Shown here piece after piece: positions 33,376-44,111 of a DNA stretch of 64,000 nt. The notes below the pieces were generated by a model. That model searched no databases and had not been told where the DNA came from. It saw nothing but the letters and a program-made list of their open reading frames with translations. Positions within the stretch are counted from its first letter, which is position 1, and each line of letters opens with the position of its first letter. The stretch is from Roseateles oligotrophus (GTDB lineage: Bacteria; Pseudomonadota; Gammaproteobacteria; Burkholderiales; Burkholderiaceae_C). The stretch lies in contig NZ_JACHLP010000002.1 in the NCBI RefSeq assembly GCF_014204525.1, positions 124,001 to 188,000 of the forward strand. The letters run 5' to 3'. A program made the translations under genes and the position numbers.

Positions 33376-34314
33376 ATGGTGGCCTACCTGTTCAGGCGCT
33401 TGTGGCAAATGATTCCGACCTTGCTCGGCGTCGTGCTGCTGGTGTTTTTTCTTTTCAAGTACTTCGGGGGTGACCCGGCAGAAATCATGGGTGGCTTGAA
33501 CGCCAGCCCCGAGCAGATCAACGCGATCCGCGAGCAACTGGGCTTGAACAAGCCGGTCTGGGAACAGCTCTTGATCTTCATCAAGCAGATCGTCACCTTT
33601 GACTGGGGCAAGAGCTGGGCCACCAATGAGCCGGTCTCCAGCCTGTTTGCCAGCCGCCTGCCGGCCACGCTGACCGTCATGCTGCCCATCCTGATCCTGG
33701 AAGTGCTGCTGGCGATTCCCTTCGCCCTGGCCGTGGCCTATGTGCGCGGCAGCCTGACCGACCGCACGGTGATGATTCTGAGCACGGTGGCGGTGTCCAT
33801 CTCGCTGCTGGTCTATGTGATCGTGGGTCAGTATGTGTTCGCCTTCCGCCTGGGCTGGTTCCCGGTGCAGGGCTGGACGGATAGCTTCTGGACCAATCTC
33901 ACCACCTACGCGCCCCTGCCCATCTTCGTGGCCGTGGCGGTGGCGATCGCGCCCTACACCCGGCTGTACCGCACCTTCTTCCTGGACGAGATCGGTCATG
34001 ACTATGTGCGCACCGCGCGTGCCAAGGGCCTGACCGAGCGCACCATCTTGCTCAAGCATGTGCTGCGCAACGCCATGATCCCCATCATGACCAATATCTC
34101 GGTGGCGCTGCCGGGCGTGTTCGTGGGTAGCTTTCTGCTGGAGGTGTTCTTCTCCATCCCCGGCCTGGGCCGCGAGATCCTGCTGGCGGTGAACCGCAGC
34201 GACTATCCGGTGATTCAGGCCTTTGCGATCTATATCGCTTTCCTGACCATGGTTGTGAACTTGATTACTGACCTGCTGTACAAGCTGGTGGATCCGCGCG
34301 TGGTGCTTAAATGA
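33376..34314 (+). CDS. ABC transporter permease, DppB/OppB type
   Basis: 312 residues from ATG 33376. N-terminal helix YLFRRLWQMIPTLLGVVLLVFF, then the typical periplasmic segment and five further membrane helices. The cytoplasmic coupling motif is present as YVRTARAKGLTERTILLKH (EAA-type loop). It forms half of the inner-membrane channel for a dipeptide/oligopeptide importer. Its stop overlaps the next ATG (ATGA). Confidence 0.92.
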   Translation: MVAYLFRRLWQMIPTLLGVVLLVFFLFKYFGGDPAEIMGGLNASPEQINAIREQLGLNKPVWEQLLIFIKQIVTFDWGKSWATNEPVSSLFASRLPATLTVMLPILILEVLLAIPFALAVAYVRGSLTDRTVMILSTVAVSISLLVYVIVGQYVFAFRLGWFPVQGWTDSFWTNLTTYAPLPIFVAVAVAIAPYTRLYRTFFLDEIGHDYVRTARAKGLTERTILLKHVLRNAMIPIMTNISVALPGVFVGSFLLEVFFSIPGLGREILLAVNRSDYPVIQAFAIYIAFLTMVVNLITDLLYKLVDPRVVLK

Positions 34315-35366
34315 GTGCAGTCATGTCCAATAACTCCGCCGCCCCACGGGCCGCGCAAAAGTCCGAAGGCGTCTGGTCCGCCGCCTGGCGCCGTCTGCGT
34401 GCCGACAAGGTGGGCATGGTGTCCATGGTCATCGTGGGCTTCTTCCTGCTGCTGGTGATCGCCTCCAGCACCGGCCTGATCGCCAAGAACTGGCAGAAGG
34501 AAGTGGGCGTACCCAATGCGCCGCCGACGCTTGTTGGCCCCGCACCCGCCGAGGCCAACAGCGTGCTGGCCACGCCCAAGGGCCCGAATGTGGACCTGAG
34601 CGATATCGACCCACTGGCGCCCAAATACGCCGAGTGGGAAGAGCGCGCCAAGAGCTACAAGACCGAGGTCACCGTCAAGGCCGAGACCCTGCCCCTGGGC
34701 GGCGACCGCCTGGGCCGCGATGTGCTGGCCAAGGTGATCAAGGGCGCGGAAGTCTCCATCCTGGTGGGTGTGCTGGCGGCCGTGGTGGCCACCATCATCG
34801 GCACCGTGCTGGGCGCGCTGTCGGGCTTTTTCGGCGGCAAGGTTGGCGACTTCCTGGAGTGGGTCTACAACGTCTTCACCGCCATCCCTAGCATCTTGCT
34901 GATCTTCGCCTTCGCGGTGATCTTCGGCCGCGGCGTGCTGTCGGTGGTGATGATTCTGGGCCTGGCCGGCTGGACCGGCATCTACCGCCTGATCCGTGCG
35001 GAGTTCATGAAACACTCGGCGCGCGAGTATGTGCGTTCGGCCGAGGCGATTGGCGCCAGCAAGTTCTCGCGCATGTTCAAGCACATCCTGCCCAATGTCT
35101 CGCACGTGGCCCTGGTGCAGCTGAGCCTGCATGTGGTGGGCTTCATCAAGAGCGAGGTGATCCTGTCCTATCTGGGCCTGGGCGTGGGCGTGGACCAGGT
35201 CTCCTGGGGCACCATGCTGAGCGAATCGCAGAGCGAGCTGATCCTCGGCTACTGGTGGCAGCTGGCCGCCGTGACGGCGGTGATGGCGGTGTTTGTGACG
35301 GCTTTTGCCTTGTTCACCGACGCGCTGCGCGATGCGCTGGATCCGAAATTGAGAGGCTTGGAGTAA
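34311..35366 (+). CDS. ABC transporter permease, DppC/OppC type
   Basis: 351 residues, longer than the usual ~300. After the first helix (VSMVIVGFFLLLVIASSTGL) there is an extra periplasmic segment of about 80 residues, rich in Pro, Ala and Glu, before the LGGDRLGRDVLAKVIKGAEVS entry to the permease domain. The EAA loop reads YVRSAEAIGASKFSRMFKH. It pairs with the preceding permease. The extra segment might dock one or more of the unusual set of binding proteins. Confidence 0.92.
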   Translation: MSAVMSNNSAAPRAAQKSEGVWSAAWRRLRADKVGMVSMVIVGFFLLLVIASSTGLIAKNWQKEVGVPNAPPTLVGPAPAEANSVLATPKGPNVDLSDIDPLAPKYAEWEERAKSYKTEVTVKAETLPLGGDRLGRDVLAKVIKGAEVSILVGVLAAVVATIIGTVLGALSGFFGGKVGDFLEWVYNVFTAIPSILLIFAFAVIFGRGVLSVVMILGLAGWTGIYRLIRAEFMKHSAREYVRSAEAIGASKFSRMFKHILPNVSHVALVQLSLHVVGFIKSEVILSYLGLGVGVDQVSWGTMLSESQSELILGYWWQLAAVTAVMAVFVTAFALFTDALRDALDPKLRGLE

Positions 35367-35369
35367 GCC

Positions 35370-37073
<1,704 letters not shown>

Positions 37074-37080
37074 GCTTGCA

Positions 37081-37110
37081 CCAGGGCGGCCGCAAACGCT
37101 GCTGCCCTGG
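37081..37110 (+). terminator. Hairpin after the transporter ATPase gene
   Basis: Stem CCAGGGCGGC / GCTGCCCTGG (10 bp, one G-T pair), 10-base loop, seven bases past the stop codon. No T tract follows, so it may be a weak or factor-assisted terminator. The rest of the gap up to the next gene shows nothing else I can support. Confidence 0.45.
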
Positions 37111-37409
37111 CCCCACACCCGGCCTCTCGCGGGCTGGGGGCCTGCTTATGGCCTGGGCGCAACGCCAGCCGCACAGACCGACTCGCGGTAAACCCGCGGT
37201 CGGCCCTTGGCCGCGTCGCCGCCGGCCCTCCATGCCCTAGGATGTGCGCTTGCCGGTTTGACAATTACTGCACATTCAAGCGCATCTGCTCTGTCAAGCC
37301 AAGGCCAACGCCGCCGATATTCGTACGAATGAGCATGGCTTGCTGCTTCATTGCTGGGTCTGGTCGACTTGATCCTGGGCACTCGCCCGGCTTGGCCGCG
37401 CCCGGCAGG

Positions 37410-39485
37410 GTGAGAACCCTGGCCCGCGCCCTGCTGCTGCTGGGGCTGCTGGGCCCGATCGCGGCCTGCAAGCCCGGGTCTCCGCCGCCCGCCTCGCACA
37501 CCGCCAGCGCGCCTCAGCTCGCCGAACTGCCGCCCGACCAATTGGAGGACGCGGCCTTTGTCCAGGCCTTCGAGGCCATCGAGCGGGTCGGCCTCAGCCA
37601 AGGGTCGGCCAGCGAAAAAGCCTTGCGCGAGTTGCAGCTGCGCACCGCTGTCGGCAGCCTGGAACGCCTGGAGGTGTTGACCTTGCGCGGCGCCTATGCC
37701 GCCCGCGCGCATGACGATGTTCTGGTCGAGCAGATTTTGCTGAGCTTGCAGGCCTGGCCCGAAGGGCGCTGGGCCAGCCTGGCGCAGCTGAGCTATGGCT
37801 ATGTGAAGGGCGAGATGCTGGTGATGCGCGGCGAGCGTCGCCTGGGCCTGCAGTCGCTGTCGGCCCTGCCGGCCTTCTCCAGCAGCAATGCGCCGCGGCG
37901 CCTGCTGTGGCGTTGCCACAATTTCATGCAAAGCACGCAGACCGATCTGGGCAATTTCGACGGGTCGGTTGCGGCCGGCCATGAAGCGCTCAAGCTTGGC
38001 GATCAGATGGGGCATTCCTGGCGCCGGGCTTTTACCCTCGCCAATCTGGCCTATGGCTATGTGCAGTCCCAGTATCTCGAGCAGGCGTTGCAGACCATTG
38101 AAGAGGCGCATGCCGAGGCCTTGAAAGACCCGGACCCGCTGCTGATGTACACGGTGAGCAATGTCCGCGCCATCGTTTTCAGCGAGCGCAGGGAGATGGA
38201 CCGGGCCGAACAAGTTTCTGTGCAGACCCAGGAATTCGCACGCCAGACGGGGTCGGAGAAACTGCTGGCCCTGGCCCTGAGCAATCACTCCGACCTGCTG
38301 CTCAAGCGCGGCCGTTACGCCCAGGCTCAGCAGCTGGCCGAGGAGGCCCTGCCCCTGGCCCTGGCGACCAAGGACAAGGTGGCCGAGGCGGTGGCCCGCT
38401 ACAACATCGGCCTGGCCAAGATTGCGCAAAAGCGGGTGCTGGAAGGCCGGCGCGAGGTGCTGGCGGTGATTGCCGAGGATGAACGCCAGGAAGCGGCCGG
38501 CGAGGCGGCCGTGGGCTGGCTGGAGCTGGGTGAATATCTGGAGCGGGCCGGCGACCTGGGCGGCGCCGTCAATGCCTATCACCAGCACCGCCGCTGGGCC
38601 GACCAGGCCTTGCGCGCCGACACCCGCAAGGCCATGCTGGAAACGCAGGCCAGCTATGACGACGAGCGCCGGGCCAAGGAGCTGGTGCTGCTGGGCCGCA
38701 ACAACAGCCTCAAGGCCGAGCAGCTGCGCGCCCGCGATCTGCAGATCAAGCTGTGGGCGGCCGTGGGGGCTTGTGTGGTCCTGTCCTCGGTGCTGCTGGG
38801 CCTGGCCTACCAGCGCATACTCAAGACCAATGCCGCACTGGCGCGCAGCAACGAGGCGCTCCGGCACCAGAGCGAACGCGATCCGCTGACCGGCCTGGCC
38901 AATCGCCGGTTTTTCCAGGCTGCCATCAAACGCCAAGCCGAGGATGGCGAATTCAGCGGCACGCTGTTCCTGATCGATATCGACCATTTCAAGCGCATCA
39001 ACGACAACTTCGGCCATGCCGCGGGCGATAGCGTGCTGGTGGAGGTGGCCAAGCGCCTGCGGGCCACGCTGCGCGAGGTGGATCTGGTCGTGCGCTGGGG
39101 CGGCGAGGAGTTCTTGATCCTGGTGGCCGCCCATGCGCCCGGCGAAGCCAAGGCCTTGGCCCAGCGCCTGCTGGACCAGATCGCCAGCCAGCCCGTTTTG
39201 CATGGCCGCGAGACCATCCGGGTGACGGCCTCCATCGGCTTTGCCTGCCTGCCCATCCAGCCGCATGGCTTGCTGCCCAGCTGGGAGCGCGCCATCGACC
39301 TGGTGGACACGGCCATGTATCTGGCCAAGGCCCATGGCCGCAACAGGGCTTATGGCGTCGAAAGCATAGAGGCCCGCGATGAGCCGCAGCTGCAGCAGCT
39401 GGCGGCGCAGATGGAGTCCTCCTGGCAGGGCGGGCAGATCAGCCTGCAAACCCTGCAGGGGCCGGTGCTGGAGACGGCGGCGTGA
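37410..39485 (+). CDS. TPR-like sensor diguanylate cyclase, lipoprotein-type N-terminus
   Basis: 691 residues from GTG 37410, chosen because it gives an exact lipoprotein signal (RTLARALLLLGLLGPIAAC). An ATG at 37329 would add 27 residues. A TPR-like helical repeat region of about 400 residues follows, then a membrane helix (LWAAVGACVVLSSVLLGLAY) and a C-terminal GGDEF domain. Active motif GGEEF; the product-inhibition site RxxD is present as REVD exactly five residues before it. It should make c-di-GMP in the cytoplasm in response to a periplasmic signal. The GTGA overlap couples it to a paralogue. Confidence 0.85.
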   Translation: MRTLARALLLLGLLGPIAACKPGSPPPASHTASAPQLAELPPDQLEDAAFVQAFEAIERVGLSQGSASEKALRELQLRTAVGSLERLEVLTLRGAYAARAHDDVLVEQILLSLQAWPEGRWASLAQLSYGYVKGEMLVMRGERRLGLQSLSALPAFSSSNAPRRLLWRCHNFMQSTQTDLGNFDGSVAAGHEALKLGDQMGHSWRRAFTLANLAYGYVQSQYLEQALQTIEEAHAEALKDPDPLLMYTVSNVRAIVFSERREMDRAEQVSVQTQEFARQTGSEKLLALALSNHSDLLLKRGRYAQAQQLAEEALPLALATKDKVAEAVARYNIGLAKIAQKRVLEGRREVLAVIAEDERQEAAGEAAVGWLELGEYLERAGDLGGAVNAYHQHRRWADQALRADTRKAMLETQASYDDERRAKELVLLGRNNSLKAEQLRARDLQIKLWAAVGACVVLSSVLLGLAYQRILKTNAALARSNEALRHQSERDPLTGLANRRFFQAAIKRQAEDGEFSGTLFLIDIDHFKRINDNFGHAAGDSVLVEVAKRLRATLREVDLVVRWGGEEFLILVAAHAPGEAKALAQRLLDQIASQPVLHGRETIRVTASIGFACLPIQPHGLLPSWERAIDLVDTAMYLAKAHGRNRAYGVESIEARDEPQLQQLAAQMESSWQGGQISLQTLQGPVLETAA

Positions 39486-41560
39486 GCCTGGCGTCGCGTG
39501 CTTCCTTCACCCTGGCTTGCGGCCTGCTGCTGGCCCTGGCCGGCCTGCCGGCGCAAGCGACGGAGTCCGGCCTCATGGCGGACCAGCAAGCCCCGGCGCT
39601 GGCCGAGCTGCGCGCCGATGCGGCCGCCGATCCCAAGCTGGACGCCCGCCTCGCCCCCTTGCTGCGCCGCGCCTACGACCGGCCGGACGAGGCCTTGCTC
39701 GGCCTACGCCAGTTGCAGGCCGATCCGGCTAACGCCGAATATCAGTTGCTGCTGCGCTGGGTCGAAGCCCGCATCGCGGTGCAGGCCGCCGATTTCGCCA
39801 CGGCCGAAAGACTGGGCAATAGCCTGGCCGGCGCCCCCTTGTTCAGCCACCGCCTGGACCTGCTGCGGGCCGAGCTGGCCGACCGCAAGGGTCAGCCCCA
39901 GCCCGCCGCCCAGCTGGCCCAGCGTGCCGTGGACGGCCTGGAAAAAAACTGTGTGCGCAGCCAGCTGCGCGCCAGCATCGCCAAGGGCTGCGACTTCCGC
40001 AGCATCTGGTATGCCTTGCGGGTGCTGGAGCGCAAGCAGCGCAACGAAGGCGCCCTGCCCTTGGCCGAGGCCACGGCCCGCTACGGCCTGGAGCTGGCCG
40101 AGGCCGGGGCCGATGCATATATGAGCGCCATCAGCATGGGCTCGCTGGCCCTGCTGGCCCATGCGCAGGACCAGGGCGAGGCCTCGCGGCGCTGGCTGGT
40201 GCAGGCCTTGCAGACGGCCCAGGGCGATGCGCAAGCCATGGCCCAGGTGAAGGTCTACGAAAGTACCTTGGCCTCGCACCGTGGCGATCTGCCGACCCGC
40301 TTGCAGGCGCTGGAAGACGGCCTGGCCTTTGCCGAGCAGGCGGGGGCCGAACGCCTGATCGTGCAGATCCGCGCCAACCAGGTGGACACCTTGCTGCGGC
40401 AGGGGCGGGCGGGCCGCGCGGTGGAGGTGGCCTTGGAGGCCCTGCCCCTGGCCCTGCAGCGCCACGATCTGCGCATCGAGCGCACGCTGCGCCACAACCT
40501 CTCGGTGGCCTATGTGCAGCTGGGTCAGCAGGAGAAGGTCAGGCGCGAAGTGGCCCGGCTGGACGAGCTGCGCCTGGGCCAGCCGGATCAGAACCTGCGC
40601 ATGCTGGAGCTGCGCGAGCTGGGCGAGGCGATGGCCGAGGCCGGCTGGGCCAAGGAGGCGATGGCCATCTACCACGAGGAGCGCAAGCTCAGCGCCCAGG
40701 TGAATGCCCGCAATCGCGAAGCCGCCCTGCAGCAGCTGCAGCTCAAGTACGACAGCGAGCGCAAGCAGCGCGATCTGGAGCTGCTGGCGCGCGACAACAG
40801 CCTCAAGGACCAGCAACTCGGCAACCGCCAACTGCTCAAGCAGGTGGTGGTGGCGGTGGCGGCCCTGCTGCTGCTGTCCCTGGCCCTGAGCGCCGTGATG
40901 GTGCGCCGGGTGCGCGCCGCCAACCGGCGCCTGAAGGCCAACGAGGCCTTGCTGCGGGCCCAGAGCGAACGCGACCCGCTGACCGATCTGGCCAACCGCC
41001 GGCATTTTCTGGCGGTGATGGAGCAGCAGGCGCAGCGCGGCTTCCAGGGCGCCCTGCTGATGATAGACATCGACCACTTCAAGCATGTCAACGACGAGTA
41101 CGGCCATGCCGTGGGCGATATCGTGATCTGCGAGGTGGCGCGGCGCATCAGCCATGCCGTGCGCCAGCAGGACCTGGTGGTGCGCTGGGGCGGCGAGGAG
41201 TTTCTGGTCTTCTCTGCCGGCGTGAGCCCTGAACAGCTCGGCCAGCTGGCCGAGCGGGTGCTGATGTGCATAGGTGAGGCGCCGGTGCAAAGCAGCGGCG
41301 GCCCTCTGCGCGTGACCGCCTCCATCGGCTTCGCGCATTTCCCGCTGCCGCCCACCCAACAGCCCTTGCACTGGGAGCAGGCCGTCAACTGGGCCGACAA
41401 GGCGCTGTACATGGCCAAGGCCAAGGGCCGCAACCGGGCACTGGGCATTGCCGCCGTGCAGGCGCAGGACGGCGCGGCCCTGCAGCAGATCGAGGCCGAC
41501 TTCGAGCTCGCTTGCAGTTCGGGCCGGGTGCATCTGCGCGAGGTCCTGGGCCCACCCTGA
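39482..41560 (+). CDS. TPR-like sensor diguanylate cyclase, second copy
   Basis: 692 residues, GTG start overlapping the previous stop. Signal peptide (FTLACGLLLALAGLPAQA), TPR-like repeats, a membrane helix (VVVAVAALLLLSLALSAVMV) and a GGDEF domain with GGEEF and the inhibitory-site RQQD five residues upstream. Domain order and C-terminal tail match the preceding gene, so the two arose by duplication, but the sensor parts have diverged strongly. Both may feed c-di-GMP into pili or adhesion control; no effector is adjacent. Confidence 0.88.
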   Translation: MSLASRASFTLACGLLLALAGLPAQATESGLMADQQAPALAELRADAAADPKLDARLAPLLRRAYDRPDEALLGLRQLQADPANAEYQLLLRWVEARIAVQAADFATAERLGNSLAGAPLFSHRLDLLRAELADRKGQPQPAAQLAQRAVDGLEKNCVRSQLRASIAKGCDFRSIWYALRVLERKQRNEGALPLAEATARYGLELAEAGADAYMSAISMGSLALLAHAQDQGEASRRWLVQALQTAQGDAQAMAQVKVYESTLASHRGDLPTRLQALEDGLAFAEQAGAERLIVQIRANQVDTLLRQGRAGRAVEVALEALPLALQRHDLRIERTLRHNLSVAYVQLGQQEKVRREVARLDELRLGQPDQNLRMLELRELGEAMAEAGWAKEAMAIYHEERKLSAQVNARNREAALQQLQLKYDSERKQRDLELLARDNSLKDQQLGNRQLLKQVVVAVAALLLLSLALSAVMVRRVRAANRRLKANEALLRAQSERDPLTDLANRRHFLAVMEQQAQRGFQGALLMIDIDHFKHVNDEYGHAVGDIVICEVARRISHAVRQQDLVVRWGGEEFLVFSAGVSPEQLGQLAERVLMCIGEAPVQSSGGPLRVTASIGFAHFPLPPTQQPLHWEQAVNWADKALYMAKAKGRNRALGIAAVQAQDGAALQQIEADFELACSSGRVHLREVLGPP

Positions 41561-41582
41561 CACCACCTGATTTGTGCCGACA

Positions 41583-43271
41583 ATGGCGCCGATGAAGACC
41601 CCGCTTGAATCGTTGCAGACGCGCCTGCGCCAACCCCATGTGCGTGAGGATGTGCTGGCCGCCTTTGTCGTCAGCGTGCTTCTGATCCCGCAAAGCCTGG
41701 CCTATGCCATGTTGGCCGGCCTGCCGCCGCAGATCGGCCTCTACGCCAGCCTGCTGCCCTTGTTCGCCTATGCCGCCCTGGGCTCCAGCCCGGTGCTGGC
41801 CGTGGGGCCGGTGGCCGTGCTGGCCTTGATGATTGCCCAGGCCTTGGGCGGCCTGCCGGCCGGGGTCAGCCCGGCCGAGGGCGCGCTGGTGCTGGCGGCC
41901 GAGATGGGCCTGATCCTGCTGCTGGCCGCCGCCCTGCGTCTGGACGCCCTGGCCTCCCTGCTCTCGGTGCCGGTGCTCTACGGGTTCGAGACCGGGGCGA
42001 CGCTGAGCATCGCCATCAGCCAGCTGCCGGTGCTGATCGGCAGCCCGGCCCAGGGCGTGGATCTGCCATCACTCATCCGGGAATTTTGGGCTCATGGCCT
42101 GGTCTGGCAAGACCTGACCCTGGCTTACGGCCTGGGCGCCTGTGCGCTCTTGCTGGCGGGCCGGCGTTGGCTGCCCCCCACCCTGGCGCGGCTGGCACCG
42201 CTGGGCTTGCTGCTAGCGGCTATGGGCCTGGCCTGGCTGACCGATGCGCGCTCCCAGGGCGTGACCTTGCTGGGCAGCTTGCCGCCGCTGGATCTGCGGC
42301 CCAGCCTGCCGCGCCTGGATGCCGCCCTGTGGCTGGCCCTGCTGCCGCATGCCTTGCTGCTGGCGCTGATGGCCTATGTCAGCAGCCTGGTGGTGGCGGA
42401 GTCGCTGGCGCGCAGGCGTGGCGAGCGGGTCAATCCGGCGGCCGAGCTGCGCGGCCTGGGGGCGGCCAATCTCATGGCGGCCTTCAGCGGCGGCATGCCG
42501 GTGGGGGGCAGTTTTTCGCGCAGCGTCCTGCTGCAGGACGCGGGCAGTCGCAGCCGTTTGAGCGGTGCTTTTGTGGCGCTCTTCATGGGTCTGGCCATGG
42601 TTCTGCTGGCCGCGCCGCTGGCCTGGCTGCCCAAGGCGGTGCTGTCGGCCACCATTCTGGTGGCGGTCTTGTCGGGCCTGAAGTTGCAGCTTTTTGTCGA
42701 GGCCTGGCGCTATGCGCGGCCCGAGGCCTTGCTGATGCTGCTGGTCTGCCTGACGGTGCTGGGCGTCAATCTGGCCGTCGGCCTGGGGCTGGGCGTGCTG
42801 GGCTCGATCGCCTTGCTCTTGCAGCGCAGCGCCCGCCCGCATGTGGCGCAGATTGGCCGGGTGCCCGGCACCGAGCATTACCGCAATGTGGATCGGCATG
42901 CGGTCGAGTGCCAGCCCGATGTGATGGGCTTGCGCATCGACGAGAGCCTGGTCTTCACCAATGCGCGGGGCCTGAGCGATGCGGTGCAAGCCTATCTGCA
43001 GACCCAGCCGCAGGTGCGCCGGGTGCTGCTCTTGATGTCGCCGGTGAACAGCATCGACTTCAGCGGCCTGGAGGCCTTGCGCGAGCTGCATGCCGGCCTC
43101 ATGCAGCAGGGCCGGCGCCTGGACTTGTCCGAGGTCAAGGGCCCGGTGCTGGACCGCCTGCGCGCCAGCGGCTGGCAGCGCTGGTTCGAGGGCCGGGTCT
43201 TTCTCAGCCACCACCAGGGCATGGTGGAGGGGGAGCGCCCCTTGCGCGACGACCCCTCGCCGGTGATCTGA
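41583..43271 (+). CDS. SulP-family anion transporter with STAS domain
   Basis: 562 residues from ATG 41583 (ATG 41592 is an alternative). The SulP core begins with LIPQSLAYAMLAGLPPQIGLY and AALGSSPVLAVGPVA, followed by 10-12 membrane helices including AAFSGGMPVGGSFSRS. A C-terminal STAS domain (VNSIDFSGLEALRELHAGL) sits in the cytoplasm and regulates transport. Substrates in the family include sulfate, bicarbonate and dicarboxylates; sequence alone does not decide. Confidence 0.92.
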   Translation: MAPMKTPLESLQTRLRQPHVREDVLAAFVVSVLLIPQSLAYAMLAGLPPQIGLYASLLPLFAYAALGSSPVLAVGPVAVLALMIAQALGGLPAGVSPAEGALVLAAEMGLILLLAAALRLDALASLLSVPVLYGFETGATLSIAISQLPVLIGSPAQGVDLPSLIREFWAHGLVWQDLTLAYGLGACALLLAGRRWLPPTLARLAPLGLLLAAMGLAWLTDARSQGVTLLGSLPPLDLRPSLPRLDAALWLALLPHALLLALMAYVSSLVVAESLARRRGERVNPAAELRGLGAANLMAAFSGGMPVGGSFSRSVLLQDAGSRSRLSGAFVALFMGLAMVLLAAPLAWLPKAVLSATILVAVLSGLKLQLFVEAWRYARPEALLMLLVCLTVLGVNLAVGLGLGVLGSIALLLQRSARPHVAQIGRVPGTEHYRNVDRHAVECQPDVMGLRIDESLVFTNARGLSDAVQAYLQTQPQVRRVLLLMSPVNSIDFSGLEALRELHAGLMQQGRRLDLSEVKGPVLDRLRASGWQRWFEGRVFLSHHQGMVEGERPLRDDPSPVI

Positions 43272-43286
43272 GCCCAGCTTGGGTGC

Positions 43287-43970
43287 TCAGGCCTTGCGGG
43301 TCCGGCGGCGCACCAGGGCCATGGCGGCCAGCGCCGTCAGGCCCAGGGCCCAGCTGGCGGGCTCGGGCACCTGGTTGGAGGAGTCGGGCCTTGGCTTGTG
43401 CGTGGCGAAGATGAGGTCTTGGGCGTTGGCGCTGTAAAGCCTTTGCACCTGGTAGTCGCTGCTGACGCCGGCCAGGCCGCTCAGCCAAGTGGCGGCCTGG
43501 TTGCGCACGGCGCTGCTGCCGCCGGAGTCCAGCAAGAAGTTGCCGCTGCCCAGGCTCAGGCGGTTGCTGGTGTCGTAGAGGATTTCCCAGACGGAGAGCT
43601 GGAAGGCCACGCTCTTGGTCTTGCTGTCGATGTCGCCGGCCACGGTGTAGAGCCGGCCCAGCAGATCGGCCTGGCTGTTGCTGAAGCCCCGGGCCGAGCC
43701 GTTCGCCACCAGGGCGTAGTCGTAGCTGGTGTTCCAGTTGAAGCCTTGGGAGATTTCGGTGCAGAAGGTCAGGAAGTCCTGCGTGCCGGTACCCAGGTTC
43801 GCCCTGCCCTTGAACTGGCCGACCGTAACCGTGTTCGACATGCTGGTGTCGATGTTCTCGGAGCCGAGTGAATAGCCGCTGAGTGTGATGGGGGCGGCTT
43901 GTGCGCCGGCGCAGGCGGCCAGCAGGGCGAGGGTGGTGGCGAGGCGAGGGACTGGGCGCTGAACTTTCAA
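43287..43970 (-). CDS. PEP-CTERM sorting-domain protein
   Basis: 227 residues. TTG at 43970 is the most likely start, with GGAG about ten bases upstream. Signal peptide (LATTLALLAACAGAQA), then a beta-rich secreted domain, and a C-terminal VPEPASW motif followed by a hydrophobic helix and RRRTRKA. The last three parts form the PEP-CTERM signal cut by an exosortase, usually in exopolysaccharide-producing bacteria. No exosortase gene is in the window. Confidence 0.85.
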   Translation of the reverse strand: MKVQRPVPRLATTLALLAACAGAQAAPITLSGYSLGSENIDTSMSNTVTVGQFKGRANLGTGTQDFLTFCTEISQGFNWNTSYDYALVANGSARGFSNSQADLLGRLYTVAGDIDSKTKSVAFQLSVWEILYDTSNRLSLGSGNFLLDSGGSSAVRNQAATWLSGLAGVSSDYQVQRLYSANAQDLIFATHKPRPDSSNQVPEPASWALGLTALAAMALVRRRTRKA

Positions 43971-44030
43971 AAGGGGCTCCGGTTGTGCAGATGGCGTGGC
44001 CGCAGTTTCCGTGCTGAGCGCTTTCAGGGT

Positions 44031-44050
44031 TACCCCCTATCGCAGGGGTG
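44031..44050. promoter_or_regulatory. Inverted repeat upstream of the PEP-CTERM gene
   Basis: ACCCC-CTATCGCA-GGGGT with short perfect arms, about 60 bases upstream of the PEP-CTERM start. It could be a regulator-binding site; the evidence is only the symmetry and position. Confidence 0.35.
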
Positions 44051-44111
44051 GCAGCGCCGCCGCGACCCTTTGCGTGAACTAATGCGCATATTTGGCGCGT
44101 TATTGCCGCGC

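Noticed and set aside
34720-35330. Antisense frames in the permease and ATPase genes as separate genes
   Set aside because: All overlap strong plus-strand genes completely and encode low-complexity products without motifs.
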